The notes: a model not told the origin generated them from the sequence alone. A stretch of 64,000 nucleotides of DNA from UBA1479 sp040218445 (GCA_040218445.1 JAVJRK010000015.1:62001-126000), one strand, 5' to 3'. Shown: positions 44,728-54,595, counted from the stretch's first letter. Made by a program: numbers and translations.

Positions 44728-45339
44728 TCAGTAAAGCACCTTCTTGTAGCGGGCAGCGGCTTCTTCGGTGGTTTCGTCGGCGATGGTCTGATCACCGGTC
44801 TGGGCGCGCATCATTTGCGCCGCGGTCGGCAGGGCATCGCGCGGAACGCGGGCCTCGGGGTCCCACAGGCGGGACCGCATAAAGGCCTTGGCGCAATGCA
44901 TGAAGGCTTCCTGCACGGTGACCACCAGGCAAGTCCTGGGCAGCTTGCCGGAAATCTCGAACCGGGCGAGCAAATCCTCATCGTCGCGGATTTCGCCCGT
45001 GCCGTTGATACGGAAGGTTTCGTTGAAACCAGGTATCAGAAAAATCAGACCGACGGCCGGGTTGGCCAGAATGTTTTCGTAACCGTCGAGGCGGTTGTTG
45101 CCGGGGCGGTCGGGAATGGCGACGGTCACGTCGTCGAGCACCTGAATGAAACCGGGCTGATCACCCTTCGGCGACACGTCGGCGCCGCCGGGCCCTTGGG
45201 TCGCGATCATCACGAAGGGGCTAAGCGAGATAAATCGCCGGGAGTGTTCTTCCAGCCGGTGGAAGACCTTGGTGACCGCGCGGCCCTTAGGCTCGGGGTA
45301 GGTTTCCCGTAACTGATTTTCGGTCTCGATGCGCGCCAT
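44728..45339 (-). CDS. FMN-dependent PPOX-class flavoprotein
   Basis: 203 residues. Pyridoxamine-phosphate-oxidase-like split barrel: PFVMIATQGPGGADVSPKGDQPGF, IPDRPGNNRLDGYENILANP, FETFRINGTGEI-like NETFRINGTGEI. This pattern is the MSMEG_1061-type subfamily of FMN proteins of unknown reaction. Ends 7 bp from a convergent membrane gene and starts 12 bp after guaB; probably cotranscribed with guaB. Confidence 0.85.
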   Translation of the reverse strand: MARIETENQLRETYPEPKGRAVTKVFHRLEEHSRRFISLSPFVMIATQGPGGADVSPKGDQPGFIQVLDDVTVAIPDRPGNNRLDGYENILANPAVGLIFLIPGFNETFRINGTGEIRDDEDLLARFEISGKLPRTCLVVTVQEAFMHCAKAFMRSRLWDPEARVPRDALPTAAQMMRAQTGDQTIADETTEEAAARYKKVLY

Positions 45340-45350
45340 GGGCGGGTCCC

Positions 45351-46829
45351 TCAGGGTTCGGAACGGTAGTTCGGCGCCTCGCGGGCGATGGTGATGTCGT
45401 GGACATGGCTTTCGCGCAGGCCCGCGCCCGTGATGCGGCGCATTTCCGGTTTCGTCCGCAGGTCCTGGATCGTGGCGCAGCCGGTATAACCCATGGCCGC
45501 TTTCAAGCCGCCGACCAATTGGTGGACGATCGTGCCCAGCGGCCCGCGGTAAGGCACGCGGCCTTCGACCCCTTCGGGCACCAGTTTCAGGTTGTCGGAG
45601 ACTTCCTGCTGGAAATAGCGATCAGCGGAGCCGCGCGACATGGCGCCCAGCGATCCCATGCCGCGGTAGGATTTGAACGACCGGCCCTGGTACAGGAACA
45701 CCTCGCCCGGGCTTTCATCCGTGCCGGCGAACAGCGAGCCGATCATCACGGCCTCGGCACCCGCCGCGATGGCCTTGGCCACATCGCCTGAATACTTGAT
45801 GCCGCCGTCAGCGATGCAGGGCACGCCCGCCTTGTTGCAGATTTCCGCCGATTCCATGATCGCCGACAACTGCGGCATGCCCACGCCTGCGACCATGCGG
45901 GTGGTGCAGATGGTGCCCGGTCCGATCCCGATCTTCACGGCGTCGGCACCGGAATCGATCAATGCCTTGGCGCCGTCGGGCGTGGCCACATTGCCGCCGA
46001 TGATCTGTGTCTGGTTGGACAATTTCTTGATCTGGTTGACGGCATCCAGCACGCCCTTGGAATGGCCGTGGGCCGTATCGACCACGATGATGTCGACCCC
46101 GGCATCGATCAGGGCTTCGGCCCGGGCCCGGCCGTCATCGCCCACGCCGGTGGCGGCTGCGACGCGCAGGCGGCCCTGACCGTCCTTGCAGGCATTGGGG
46201 TGGGCCTGTTCCTTTTCGATATCGGTCACCGTGATCAGGCCGGCGCAACGATAGGCGTCATCGACCACGATCAACCGTTCGATCCGGTACTTGTGCAAAA
46301 GGCGCTTGGCCTCGTCCCGCGAGACGTTTTCGTTGACCGTGATCAGCGGTAGATCCGGCCGGTTCTGGGTCATCAGCTCGGAAATGGGCTGATCCTGGTT
46401 CTCGGCAAAGCGGATGTCGCGGTTGGTCAGGATGCCGACCAGCTTGCCCGTCTCCCGCTCGACCACGGGCATGCCGGAAAATCCGGTGCTTTCCTTGATG
46501 CGCAGGGCATCGGCCAGGGTCTGATCCGGGAACATGGTCACCGGATTGATGACCATGCCGCTTTCGAATTTCTTGACCTTGCGGACCTCGGCGGCCTGTT
46601 CGTCGGGCGTCATGTTTTTATGCAACACGCCCATGCCACCGGCCTGCGCCATGGCGATGGCAAGCTTGCTTTCCGTCACTGTATCCATAGCGGAGGACAC
46701 AAGCGGAATGCCCATGGTGATGTCGCGGGTCAGGCGGGTGGAGGTATCGGCGTCAGCAGGCAGAACGCTGGACGCGGCCGGAACCAGAAGAACGTCGTCA
46801 AAAGTCAGAGCTTCTCTAAGTCCGGCCAT
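45351..46829 (-). CDS. guaB: IMP dehydrogenase
   Basis: 492 residues from the ATG at 46829 (MAGLREALTFDDVLLVP); the open frame 15 codons upstream is not family-like. Oxidises IMP to XMP, the first committed step to GMP; guaA in this window makes the next. TIM barrel with catalytic Cys in GIGPGTICTTRM, flap SMGSLGAMSRGS, and two CBS domains inserted at about 95-200 (VVERETGKLVGILTNRDIRF, RLIVVDDAYRCAGLIT). Confidence 0.97.
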   Translation of the reverse strand: MAGLREALTFDDVLLVPAASSVLPADADTSTRLTRDITMGIPLVSSAMDTVTESKLAIAMAQAGGMGVLHKNMTPDEQAAEVRKVKKFESGMVINPVTMFPDQTLADALRIKESTGFSGMPVVERETGKLVGILTNRDIRFAENQDQPISELMTQNRPDLPLITVNENVSRDEAKRLLHKYRIERLIVVDDAYRCAGLITVTDIEKEQAHPNACKDGQGRLRVAAATGVGDDGRARAEALIDAGVDIIVVDTAHGHSKGVLDAVNQIKKLSNQTQIIGGNVATPDGAKALIDSGADAVKIGIGPGTICTTRMVAGVGMPQLSAIMESAEICNKAGVPCIADGGIKYSGDVAKAIAAGAEAVMIGSLFAGTDESPGEVFLYQGRSFKSYRGMGSLGAMSRGSADRYFQQEVSDNLKLVPEGVEGRVPYRGPLGTIVHQLVGGLKAAMGYTGCATIQDLRTKPEMRRITGAGLRESHVHDITIAREAPNYRSEP

Positions 46830-46935
46830 GCCATCCTCGTCAATTCCGGTTCGAGTTGGCGGCCCATCATACACATGCGCGTCGCCTTGCCAAGCACCTT
46901 CGCGCAGGTGCGAAAAGCCCCGGTTTCAGGGTCTT

Positions 46936-47700
46936 TCAGGCTTTGGAATCCGGGCGAAAGCCCACCGCAACGACATAGGTTTCGGCGGAATCGGCGCGGC
47001 TGGCCGGCGGCTTGGCATGCTTGACCGTGGTGAAATGCTGTTTCATGCGGGCAAGAAGTTCGTTCTCGGTCCCGCCCTTCAGCACCTTGGCGACGAAGGC
47101 GCCGCCCGGCGCCAAGACCTCGCAGGCGAAATCAAAGGCCGCTTCGCACAGGCCCATGATCCGCAAGTGATCCGTCTGGCGGTGGCCTGTGGCGGGCGAG
47201 GCCATGTCGCTGAGCACGACATCGGCCGGGCCGGACAGGGCGTCCTTGATGCGGTCGGGCGCGTCGTCGTCCATGAAGTCCTGGATAATCAGCGTCGCAC
47301 CCTGGATCGCGTCCATGTCCTGTAGGTCCAGGCCCACGACCTGGCCGCTTTTGCTGGTTGCATCACCCCCGACCGATGCCCCCACGGCGGCCACGGCGAC
47401 CTGCGTCCAGCCGCCCGGTGCGGCCCCCAAATCGACCACGCGCCCGCCCTTTTTCAAAAGGCCGAACATGCCATCCAGTTCGATCAGCTTGAACGCGGCG
47501 CGGGACCGGTAGCCCTGAGCCTTGGCTTCGGCCACATAGGGGTCGTTCAATTGGCGTTGCAGCCAAAGCTTGGAGGATGTCTTGCGGCCCTTGGCGGTTT
47601 TCACCCGGTTGTGCATGCCGCGGCCCGAAAACCGGGTTGTGCGGCTTTTGGCCGCGCCCTTGCGCGACCCGGGCTTTCCTGGACCTGAACGTGACGTCAT
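46936..47700 (-). CDS. rlmE: 23S rRNA 2'-O-ribose U2552 methyltransferase
   Basis: 254 residues. FtsJ family: K in SRAAFKLIELD, SAM site VVDLGAAPGGWTQVA, D in DVVLSDMASPATGHR, K in FVAKVLKGG, E late, the KDKE tetrad. An N-terminal basic extension of about 45 residues is longer than in E. coli. The ATG overlaps the stop of the ppx-like gene by 4 bp (ATGA); conserved pair in alphaproteobacteria. Confidence 0.95.
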   Translation of the reverse strand: MTSRSGPGKPGSRKGAAKSRTTRFSGRGMHNRVKTAKGRKTSSKLWLQRQLNDPYVAEAKAQGYRSRAAFKLIELDGMFGLLKKGGRVVDLGAAPGGWTQVAVAAVGASVGGDATSKSGQVVGLDLQDMDAIQGATLIIQDFMDDDAPDRIKDALSGPADVVLSDMASPATGHRQTDHLRIMGLCEAAFDFACEVLAPGGAFVAKVLKGGTENELLARMKQHFTTVKHAKPPASRADSAETYVVAVGFRPDSKA

Positions 47701-48713
47701 TGTTTGGCGGCGTCCTGCATCATGCGGACCAACAGGCCTTCGCGCACGCCCCGGTCGGCAATGCGCAGCTGACCGGCGGGCCAGCGCTTGGTGATCGCCT
47801 TTAGGATCGCACAGCCCATGACCATCAGGTCGGCCCGTTCCGGCCCGATGCAGGGCAGGGTTTTGCGAACTTCGCACGGCATGGCCGACACCTTGTCGGC
47901 CAGCTGTTCGATTGCGGTGAAATCAAGGGTCAGGCCGTCGACCTGGGACCGGTCATAGCGCGAAAGACCCAGATGCAGAGCGCCCAGGGTGGTGACCGTG
48001 CCCGAAGTCCCCAGCATCAAGGCCCCTTCGCGGGCGAAGGTTTCCGAAATGCCGTATTGCGCATCGAAAGGTGCCAAAAGGGCATCGATCTCGGCGACCA
48101 GACAGCGAAAGCGTTCATCCGTGCAGTCGGGCGAGGCGTTTTTTTCCATCAAATTCACCACGCCGATCGGCAACGACAGGATACCGATCGGCCGGGGCAC
48201 GCATTGTTCCAGGTCGATCCAGCTGAGTTCCGTCGAACCGCCGCCGATGTCGAACATCAAGGCCCGGGAATGTCCGCCTTCCAAAAGCGGCAGGCAGCCG
48301 ACCAAGGTCAGGGTTGCTTCTTCCTCGGCCGGGATGGCTTCCAGCATGATTCCGGTTTCGGCGTGAACCTTGGAAAAGAAATCCTTGCAGTTGACGGCCT
48401 GACGGCAGGCCTCCGTCGCGATGTGGCGGGACTGTACGACATTGTGGCGCTTGATCTTGTTGGCGCAGACACGCAAGGCCGAGATGGTCCGGTCGATGGC
48501 GTGGTCGCACAGATTGCCCGATTTCGCCAATCCTTCGCCCAGCCGCACGATGCGGGAAAAGCCGTCGATCACCACGGGACCCTCGTTGGACGGCCGGGCA
48601 ATCAGCATGCGGCAGTTATGGGTTCCCAGATCAATGGCCGCAAAGCAGGGCCCGCTGCCCTTGTGGCGGCGTCGTTGCCGGGAAGGCGAATTTGCGTGGG
48701 GCCATTTGGCCAT
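47697..48713 (-). CDS. Ppx/GppA-family phosphatase
   Basis: 338 residues from the ATG at 48713 with GGAAG 6 bp before. ASKHA fold: FAAIDLGTHNCRMLIARP at the start, IATEACRQAVN, FDIGGGSTELSW, GTSGTVTTLGALHLGLSRYDRS. Hydrolyses polyphosphate or pppGpp; single-domain length without the HD part, so more like exopolyphosphatase of the short class. The rlmE gene begins inside its stop codon. Confidence 0.88.
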   Translation of the reverse strand: MAKWPHANSPSRQRRRHKGSGPCFAAIDLGTHNCRMLIARPSNEGPVVIDGFSRIVRLGEGLAKSGNLCDHAIDRTISALRVCANKIKRHNVVQSRHIATEACRQAVNCKDFFSKVHAETGIMLEAIPAEEEATLTLVGCLPLLEGGHSRALMFDIGGGSTELSWIDLEQCVPRPIGILSLPIGVVNLMEKNASPDCTDERFRCLVAEIDALLAPFDAQYGISETFAREGALMLGTSGTVTTLGALHLGLSRYDRSQVDGLTLDFTAIEQLADKVSAMPCEVRKTLPCIGPERADLMVMGCAILKAITKRWPAGQLRIADRGVREGLLVRMMQDAAKQ

Positions 48714-48844
48714 TGAGACTTCCAACGGTTCATCGCGGGTTGTTCCCGCTTGATCACCCATTCTAGTGATCGCAGACCGGGCGTCCAATAAAACTATGTC
48801 GTAAATGGGGTTATGCGTCAGGACCGGAAAGCGCGTCTCCTTGG

Positions 48845-48873
48845 TTGCGTTCCACAAGGCCAATCGCTATATA
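48845..48873 (+). promoter_or_regulatory. Probable promoter of tRNA-Gln
   Basis: TTGCGT (48845-48850), 17-bp spacer, TATATA (48868-48873), about 60 bp before the tRNA. It lies in the region upstream of the ppx-like gene. Confidence 0.45.
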
Positions 48874-48934
48874 ACCGCCTTCGCGCCGTTCGATCCCTTA
48901 AATCAGATTGGGATTGCCGCGCGGAACCATCCGA

Positions 48935-49009
48935 TGGGGTGTGGTGTAATTGGTAACACGACGGACTCTGACTCCGTTATTCAAGGTTCAAGTCCTTGCA
49001 CCCCAGCCA
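48935..49009 (+). tRNA. tRNA-Gln (anticodon CUG)
   Basis: 75 nt including encoded CCA. Acceptor TGGGGTG / CACCCCA, D-arm with AATTGGTAA, anticodon stem ACGGA-CTCTGAC-TCCGT giving anticodon CTG, and T-arm AGG-TTCAAGT-CCT. Reads CAG codons. MnmA/MnmC modify Gln tRNA with U34, so this isoacceptor is not their target. Confidence 0.95.
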
Positions 49010-49013
49010 ATTG

Positions 49014-49046
49014 AAAAGGCGCTCCCCGGTCAAGGGAGCGCCTTTT
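49014..49046 (+). terminator. Terminator of tRNA-Gln
   Basis: A perfect 13-bp stem, AAAAGGCGCTCCC (49014-49026) / GGGAGCGCCTTTT (49034-49046), 7-nt loop, ending in TTTT. Can act on both strands; the convergent receiver gene ends 35 bp on. Confidence 0.9.
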
Positions 49047-49080
49047 GAATTTCATGCGGCGGGTAATCCCGCAGCGGGGG

Positions 49081-49611
49081 CTATGCGCCCGCGCGCCGTT
49101 CTTCGCCGTCGATCGGTTGGCTGGCATGGCGCCGTTCGGGGCCGATGTAAGAGGTCGTCGCGACCTTGGGCTTGCGTTGGGCGGCGATGGCCGAAATGAT
49201 CCGGCGTAACAGCGCATCCGTCGTGACCGGCTTGATCAAAACCTCGTTGACCCCGGCGCTCATGGCGCGGGAAATCTTCATGCGGTCGACGGAGGCCATG
49301 GTCATGATGATCGGCAGGTTCGGCGCCGGGCTGCCTTCGGCATTGCGCAGGAACGCCGTAAGCTCGATTCCGGGAATGGCCGCCAAGCCCCAATCGACGA
49401 TGGCAAGATGCGGTTCCTGCGTGCGGACAAGGCCAAGGGCTTCTGCCCCGTCGCGGGCCAGATGAATGTCACGAACGCCAAGTTGGGCAAGGGTTCGGCG
49501 CGTCTGGTGCAGGAAGAAATCCTGCCCGTCGCCGACAACCACCGATAGCCGGGCGAATCTTTCGTTTTGGGGGCTCCCTGGTCGGAACCGCGTATTCGAT
49601 ATAATTCCCAT
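49081..49611 (-). CDS. CheY-like response regulator with GPERR tail
   Basis: 176 residues. One receiver domain (about 20-145): VVVGDGQDFFLHQ in place of the usual acidic pair (GD rather than DD), phospho-Asp in LAIVDWGLAA, MTMAS, Lys in LIKPVT. The tail SYIGPERRHASQ parallels the GPDRR tail of the receiver protein at 20.8 kb. No output domain. Stands alone next to tRNA-Gln. Confidence 0.85.
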   Translation of the reverse strand: MGIISNTRFRPGSPQNERFARLSVVVGDGQDFFLHQTRRTLAQLGVRDIHLARDGAEALGLVRTQEPHLAIVDWGLAAIPGIELTAFLRNAEGSPAPNLPIIMTMASVDRMKISRAMSAGVNEVLIKPVTTDALLRRIISAIAAQRKPKVATTSYIGPERRHASQPIDGEERRAGA

Positions 49612-49729
49612 GGACTCTTTCTCCTGTCCGCGTTTCAGCCCCCTTCTGGGACCACCGCGAACAGATTAGAGCGCCATGAATTACCAACTCGTTAAAAAGC
49701 CTTAAGATTTGCCCCGAAGGGCGCGGCTG

Positions 49730-49921
49730 TTAAAGGATACAGTGCTTGGTGAAATCGGCGGCCTCGTTGGCGGTCCAGTCGCCCTTGGGTTTTTCCTTCA
49801 AATCGTCGCACCATTCCTTGCTGCCCACTTCCGGGCTGCAGGCCCCCAGGGCCATGATCGACAAAACCGCAATCGATGCGGCAAGCGGGAAAGCATGGAA
49901 AAGCGATGAAACTTGGGACAT
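49730..49921 (-). CDS. DUF3012 small lipoprotein
   Basis: 63 residues. Lipobox LGAC at about 27, then the compact DUF3012 domain: CSPEVGSKEWCDDLKEKPKG, DWTANEAADFTKHCIL. The two later Cys may pair. Widespread in proteobacteria, function unknown. Its start overlaps no gene; mnmC is divergent. Confidence 0.85.
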   Translation of the reverse strand: MSQVSSLFHAFPLAASIAVLSIMALGACSPEVGSKEWCDDLKEKPKGDWTANEAADFTKHCIL

Positions 49922-50035
49922 GGACCGTCTCCTTTGCTGGCCGGTTGGAAGGTCAGATTAAACCCGCGGCCCTATGGCAAATCAATGGGCTCGGAAATCT
50001 GCGATCCGGTGCTCTTCGCCTGTTATAGATTGGGG

Positions 50036-51997
50036 ATGACGCAGGAAACGCCGACATATGGGCCGGGCCCCCTGGCCCCCCCGGATATCAATTGGCAGGG
50101 CGGCACGCTCCGCTCGGGCCGGTTCGGCGATGTGTATTTTTCCAAAACCGATGGCCACGGCGAAACCCGTCACGTCTTTCTGGATGGAATCACCGCGCCC
50201 GAAATCTGGCAGGGCAGGCAGCGTTTCACCATCGGCGAACTTGGCTTCGGCACGGGGCTGAACATGCTGGCGGCCTGGGATTCATGGCGGCGAACGGCCC
50301 CGCCGGATGCGCGGCTGCATTTCGTTTCCGTTGAAGGGTTCCCGTTAAGTCCGCACGACATGGCGGCAGCCCATGACCGGTTTCCGCAATTGGCGGAACT
50401 TTCCCGCCAACTGCGGGCCGCCTATCCGCGCCCGGTGCCGGGGTTTCATCGCTTGCGGCTGGACGGCGGGCGGGTCGCGCTGACCCTTTTGTACGGCCCG
50501 GTCGAACAAATGTTGGATGGCCTTCAGGCCCGGGTGGATGCCTGGTTCTTGGATGGATTCGCGCCTTCCAAAAATCCCGACATGTGGTCCGAAGCCGTAT
50601 TTTCCCGAATTGCAAGGCTTAGCGTGCCGGGGGCAAGGGTTGCGACCTTTTCGGCGGCTGTGGCTGTCCGTCAGGGGCTGTCGGCTGTCGGCTTCGCGGT
50701 CGAAAAACGCCCGGGTTTCGGCGGTAAGCGGGAATGCCTGGCGGGACGGCTTCAAGGCGCAGAGACCGAGGTGTTTGAAGCGCCTTGGTACGCCGCCCCG
50801 CAGCCCATGGTGCCGGGCGCGCGCATTGCGGTTGTCGGCGGCGGGATCGCCGGTCGGACCGCCGCGAAGGCTCTGACCGACGAGGGATTTCAGACAACGG
50901 TTTTCGATGGCAGTGGCGCCGATGCACAGCCCGAACGGGTGCTGATGTCACCCCGTCTGGCCGACCCGGACGAGCCCTATGGGCGGTTCATGGCGCAAGC
51001 TTTCGTTCATGCGGAAAACCGGGGCGGCCTGCCGCCGGCAGCGGGGGCATTGCATTTACCGGACGAGGCCGAAGCCGAACGCATGGCCGCGTTCAGCGAT
51101 CGGTTGGGATGGGGGCATGAACTTGCCCATCCCGTGGATGCGGCCGAGGCTTCGGATCTTGCGGGGCTGTGCGTGCAACGCGGAGGATTGTGGTTTCCCC
51201 ATGCCCGTTTTGCGGCCCCATCGGGGGTCCTGCAAACCGATGTTCGCAAGGCCCGTGTGATGGAAGCCGCGGGGCAGGGGGGAGAATGGGCGCTGCGCCT
51301 GGATGACGGCACGGCCTGCCGGTTCGACGGTGTTGTGTTCGCGGCCGGGCCCTGGTCGGCGGGCCTGACGCTGAATGCAGGCTTGGATTTGCGCGCCAAC
51401 CGGGGGCAGCTTTGCTACCTACCCGCGACGGCACTGTCCCAACGCCTGCGCCTGCCGGTCAGTTTCGGCGGACATCTCAGCCCGGTCACGGGGATGAAGG
51501 ACGGCCCCGGGCATGTATTGGGCTCGTCTTATGGCCGTTGGGATTTGAAAAAGGATACGGACGGCTGGCGGGAACTGGATGCCGGCGACCGGGATGGCGC
51601 CCTGGCAAAACTGGCAGATGTATTCCCGGGGTTGGCCGGGGATTGGCAGAATACGCAGTTGAAAGGTTGGGCCGGGCTGCGCGCGACCACGGCGGATCAT
51701 CTGCCGCATGTGGGGCCCCTGGCCGATGCGGCGGCTTATGAGGAAGCCTACGATGGGCTTCATCACGGTCTGCGGGGCGATTGGCCGCCCGCCCCTTATC
51801 AGCCACATGCCTTTGTGCTCTCGGGCCTGGGCTCACGCGGCTATCAGACCGGCTTTCTGGCAGCGGAGATCCTGGCATCAATCATGGCGGGGGCGCCCTT
51901 GCCCGTGGACCGCGAAGTGACCTTGGCCCTGCACCCGGCGCGCATGCTGGTGCGCCGGCTGCGCCGGCCGCCGGAAAAACGGGGCCGCGCGGTTTAG
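50036..51997 (+). CDS. mnmC: Bifunctional tRNA mnm5U34 enzyme MnmC
   Basis: 653 residues, start at 50036 (MTQETPTYGPG); the frame is open 41 codons earlier. N-terminal SAM methyltransferase (MnmD, DUF752): TIGELGFGTGLNMLAAW, WFLDGFAPSKNPDMW. C-terminal FAD oxidase: IAVVGGGIAGRTAAKAL at about 260, later AGLRATTADHLPHVG, VLSGLGSRGYQTG. Makes mnm5U from cmnm5U in tRNA. Complements mnmA. Its last 4 bp overlap the convergent argE stop. Confidence 0.93.
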   Translation: MTQETPTYGPGPLAPPDINWQGGTLRSGRFGDVYFSKTDGHGETRHVFLDGITAPEIWQGRQRFTIGELGFGTGLNMLAAWDSWRRTAPPDARLHFVSVEGFPLSPHDMAAAHDRFPQLAELSRQLRAAYPRPVPGFHRLRLDGGRVALTLLYGPVEQMLDGLQARVDAWFLDGFAPSKNPDMWSEAVFSRIARLSVPGARVATFSAAVAVRQGLSAVGFAVEKRPGFGGKRECLAGRLQGAETEVFEAPWYAAPQPMVPGARIAVVGGGIAGRTAAKALTDEGFQTTVFDGSGADAQPERVLMSPRLADPDEPYGRFMAQAFVHAENRGGLPPAAGALHLPDEAEAERMAAFSDRLGWGHELAHPVDAAEASDLAGLCVQRGGLWFPHARFAAPSGVLQTDVRKARVMEAAGQGGEWALRLDDGTACRFDGVVFAAGPWSAGLTLNAGLDLRANRGQLCYLPATALSQRLRLPVSFGGHLSPVTGMKDGPGHVLGSSYGRWDLKKDTDGWRELDAGDRDGALAKLADVFPGLAGDWQNTQLKGWAGLRATTADHLPHVGPLADAAAYEEAYDGLHHGLRGDWPPAPYQPHAFVLSGLGSRGYQTGFLAAEILASIMAGAPLPVDREVTLALHPARMLVRRLRRPPEKRGRAV

Positions 51998-53160
51998 CTG
52001 GCGCAGACTTTGTCGGCCAGGCGGGCCATAAACTCCTCGCCCTTGGCGACCTGATCCAGGGAGATGTATTCGTCGGGCTTGTGTGCCTGATTGATGGATC
52101 CGGGACCGACGATCACGCTGGGCACGCCCGCCGATTGCTGGAACAGGCCTGCCTCGGTGCCGAAGGCGACGGCGGCGTGGTCGTTGCGCCCGGCCAGTTG
52201 CTTGGCCAGGGTCACGACCTCGTCGGTTGGATCCGTGTCGAGTGCGGGAATACCCGAAAGGGCGCTGACCGTGATGCCCGTTTCGGGGGAAGCGGCCTGC
52301 ATTGCGGCTTCCAGTTTGCGGACATAGGCCATGATTTCGGCATCCAGGGCTTCGGGATCATGCTTCGGCAGATGGCGGAATTCGAAATCCATTTCGCATC
52401 GCCCGGGAACGATGTTCAACTGTTCGCCGCCCTTCATGACGCCCGTGTGCACGGTGGTATAGGCGACGTCGTATAATTCGTCGAACGGACCGTCGCCGGC
52501 GATGCGGTCCGCCATGCCGCGCAGGAACACGGCCAGACGGGCGGCGTAATCGATGGCGTTCACACCCATGGGCGTCAGCGACGAATGGGCTTCCTTGCCC
52601 TTGAAGACGGCGCGATAGCTGCGCTTGCCCTTATGGCCGACGCAGACCTGCATGCTGGTCGGCTCGCCGATGATGCCCATGATGGGGCGGATCGGCTGTT
52701 CGTTCATCATTTTGATCAGCGAGCGCACGCCGATGCAGCCCACTTCTTCGTCATGGGAAAATGCCAGGTGGATGGGCGTGGATAGGCCGCGTTTCAGGAA
52801 TTCGGGTACGAAGGCCAGCGCGATGGCGATGAAGCTTTTCATGTCCGACGTGCCGCGCCCGTATAGCTTGCCGTCTTTTTCCGTGACCGTGAACGGGTCC
52901 GTGGCCCAGTCTTGGCCGTCCACGGGCACCACATCCGTATGGCCGGACAGCATGATCCCGCCCCGGTCGGTCGGCCCCAGGGTCGCATACAGGTTGGCCT
53001 TGGTTCCCGTGTCATCATGGACCAGCCGGCTTTCGACTCCGTGGCCGTTCAGGTAATCCTGCACGAAGGCCATGAGTTCCAGGTTGGAAAGGTGGCTGGT
53101 GGTGTTGAAAGCGATCAGCTTTTCAATGAGCGGTCGGCTGCGAAGGTCGGTCATGGGCAT
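51994..53160 (-). CDS. argE: Acetylornithine deacetylase
   Basis: 388 residues, M20 metallopeptidase family; hydrolyses N-acetylornithine to ornithine in arginine synthesis. Metal sites MLSGHTDVVPVDGQDW, GTSDMKSF, AFSHDEEVGC with the catalytic Glu pair, GEPTS, and a final His in the VVGPGSINQAHKPDEY region. The M20 dimerisation domain lies about 175-290. It overlaps mnmC by 4 bp tail-to-tail. ArgE versus succinyl-diaminopimelate desuccinylase: the ArgE reading is preferred from the SGHTDVVPVDGQ pattern and length. Confidence 0.9.
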   Translation of the reverse strand: MPMTDLRSRPLIEKLIAFNTTSHLSNLELMAFVQDYLNGHGVESRLVHDDTGTKANLYATLGPTDRGGIMLSGHTDVVPVDGQDWATDPFTVTEKDGKLYGRGTSDMKSFIAIALAFVPEFLKRGLSTPIHLAFSHDEEVGCIGVRSLIKMMNEQPIRPIMGIIGEPTSMQVCVGHKGKRSYRAVFKGKEAHSSLTPMGVNAIDYAARLAVFLRGMADRIAGDGPFDELYDVAYTTVHTGVMKGGEQLNIVPGRCEMDFEFRHLPKHDPEALDAEIMAYVRKLEAAMQAASPETGITVSALSGIPALDTDPTDEVVTLAKQLAGRNDHAAVAFGTEAGLFQQSAGVPSVIVGPGSINQAHKPDEYISLDQVAKGEEFMARLADKVCAS

Positions 53161-53221
53161 CCGTGTCTTGGTTGCGGTCTCGGTCGGGTGGCGCTCAAAA
53201 TCGGCGCTTCCGGGCGGAAGG

Positions 53222-54595
53222 TCAAGCGCTCTGGCCAGGATCGCCGTCTGCCTGGGCCGGGCGGGGGGGGCTGCCCACGCCGCGTGCCAGGCGTGGAAAC
53301 ATCATGCCCATGGTCACTCCGCGCAATCCCATGAACACGGTAAACGCAGCCCACAGGCCGTCATTGGCCCAGTTTTCCGTGGCGAGCGGGACCGCCACGG
53401 CGAACAGGGCCAGGGAAACCGCCATGCAGTTACGCATTTCCTGGGTCCAGGTGGCGCCGATGAAAATGCCGTCAAGCTGGAAGCTCCAGACGGAAACAAA
53501 GGGCAGAACAATCATCCAGGGCAGGAAGGCATAAGCGGTTTCCCGCACCTCGGGCACGGTGCTGAGGATATCAACGACCGCTTGGCCGAACAGCCAATAA
53601 ACCAGCCCGAACAGGATCGAGAACAAGACCCCCCATCCGGTCGTGATCTTGACCGCTTGGCGAAACAACGTGCGGTCATGGGCGCCGACGGCCTGTCCGG
53701 CCATGGCTTCGGCCGCGTTGGCGAAGCCGTCCAGGGCATAGGCCGTGAACATGGTGAACTGAAGCAGCAGGGCATTGGCGGCCAGAACTTCATCGCCCAT
53801 GCGGGTGCCGGCCGAGGTAAAGATCACGAAGGCGGCCTGCAGGCACATGGAACGGATGAAGATGTCGCGGTTGACGCCCAGCATGCGACGGATGCGCGAG
53901 GCGTTGCGGATGCGGTCCCAGCGCCAACGCCCACCCAGGCGCACAAGCTGTGCCGATGCCAGCCAAAAACCCAGGCCCGCCGCGGCGTATTCTGAAATGA
54001 TCGTGGCATAGGCCACGCCGTCCACACCCCAGCCGAGTCCCAGCACGAACCAGATATCGAGAACGATGTTCAGACCGTTAAGAAAAATCTGGGATATCAG
54101 GGCCGCGCGCATGTTCTGCACGCCGAAGAACCAGCCCAGCAGCGCGAAATTCAACAGTGCTGCGGGAGCACCCCAGATGCGGATCTGGAAATAGCTTTCC
54201 GTCAACGGCCAGACGGCATCACTCGGCCCCATCAGCCAATAGCCGATTGCCAGGATCGGAACCTGCAGGGCGACAAGGACTAATCCCAAACCCATGGACA
54301 GCAGGCAGGCACGGGCCAGCCAGGACCGGATCTGATCCGCGTCCCCGGCACCGAACGACTGTGCCGTCAGGCCCGTCGTTCCCATGCGCAGAAAGTTCAG
54401 GGATGAATAAAGAACACTGATGATCACCGCGCCGATGGCGACGGCGCCCAGGTATTCGGGGCCGGGCAGACGGCCGACGACGGCTGTATCGACCAGGCCC
54501 AAAAGCGGCACGGTCACGTTGGTCGCCATGATCGGGACGGCGAGCATCCAGACGCGTTTATTGAAGGTACGCGAGTCGGGGGATGTTTCCGTCAT
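53222..54595 (-). CDS. MATE-family efflux transporter (DinF-like)
   Basis: 457 residues with 12 membrane spans. MATE features: VPLLGLVDTAVVGRLPGPEYLGAVAIG, FLRMGTTGLTAQSFGAGD, FANAAEAMAGQAVG. The DinF/NorM branch expels cationic drugs or organic compounds with Na+ or H+. Faces the same way as argE, 62 bp upstream of it. No regulator alongside. Confidence 0.92.
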   Translation of the reverse strand: MTETSPDSRTFNKRVWMLAVPIMATNVTVPLLGLVDTAVVGRLPGPEYLGAVAIGAVIISVLYSSLNFLRMGTTGLTAQSFGAGDADQIRSWLARACLLSMGLGLVLVALQVPILAIGYWLMGPSDAVWPLTESYFQIRIWGAPAALLNFALLGWFFGVQNMRAALISQIFLNGLNIVLDIWFVLGLGWGVDGVAYATIISEYAAAGLGFWLASAQLVRLGGRWRWDRIRNASRIRRMLGVNRDIFIRSMCLQAAFVIFTSAGTRMGDEVLAANALLLQFTMFTAYALDGFANAAEAMAGQAVGAHDRTLFRQAVKITTGWGVLFSILFGLVYWLFGQAVVDILSTVPEVRETAYAFLPWMIVLPFVSVWSFQLDGIFIGATWTQEMRNCMAVSLALFAVAVPLATENWANDGLWAAFTVFMGLRGVTMGMMFPRLARGVGSPPRPAQADGDPGQSA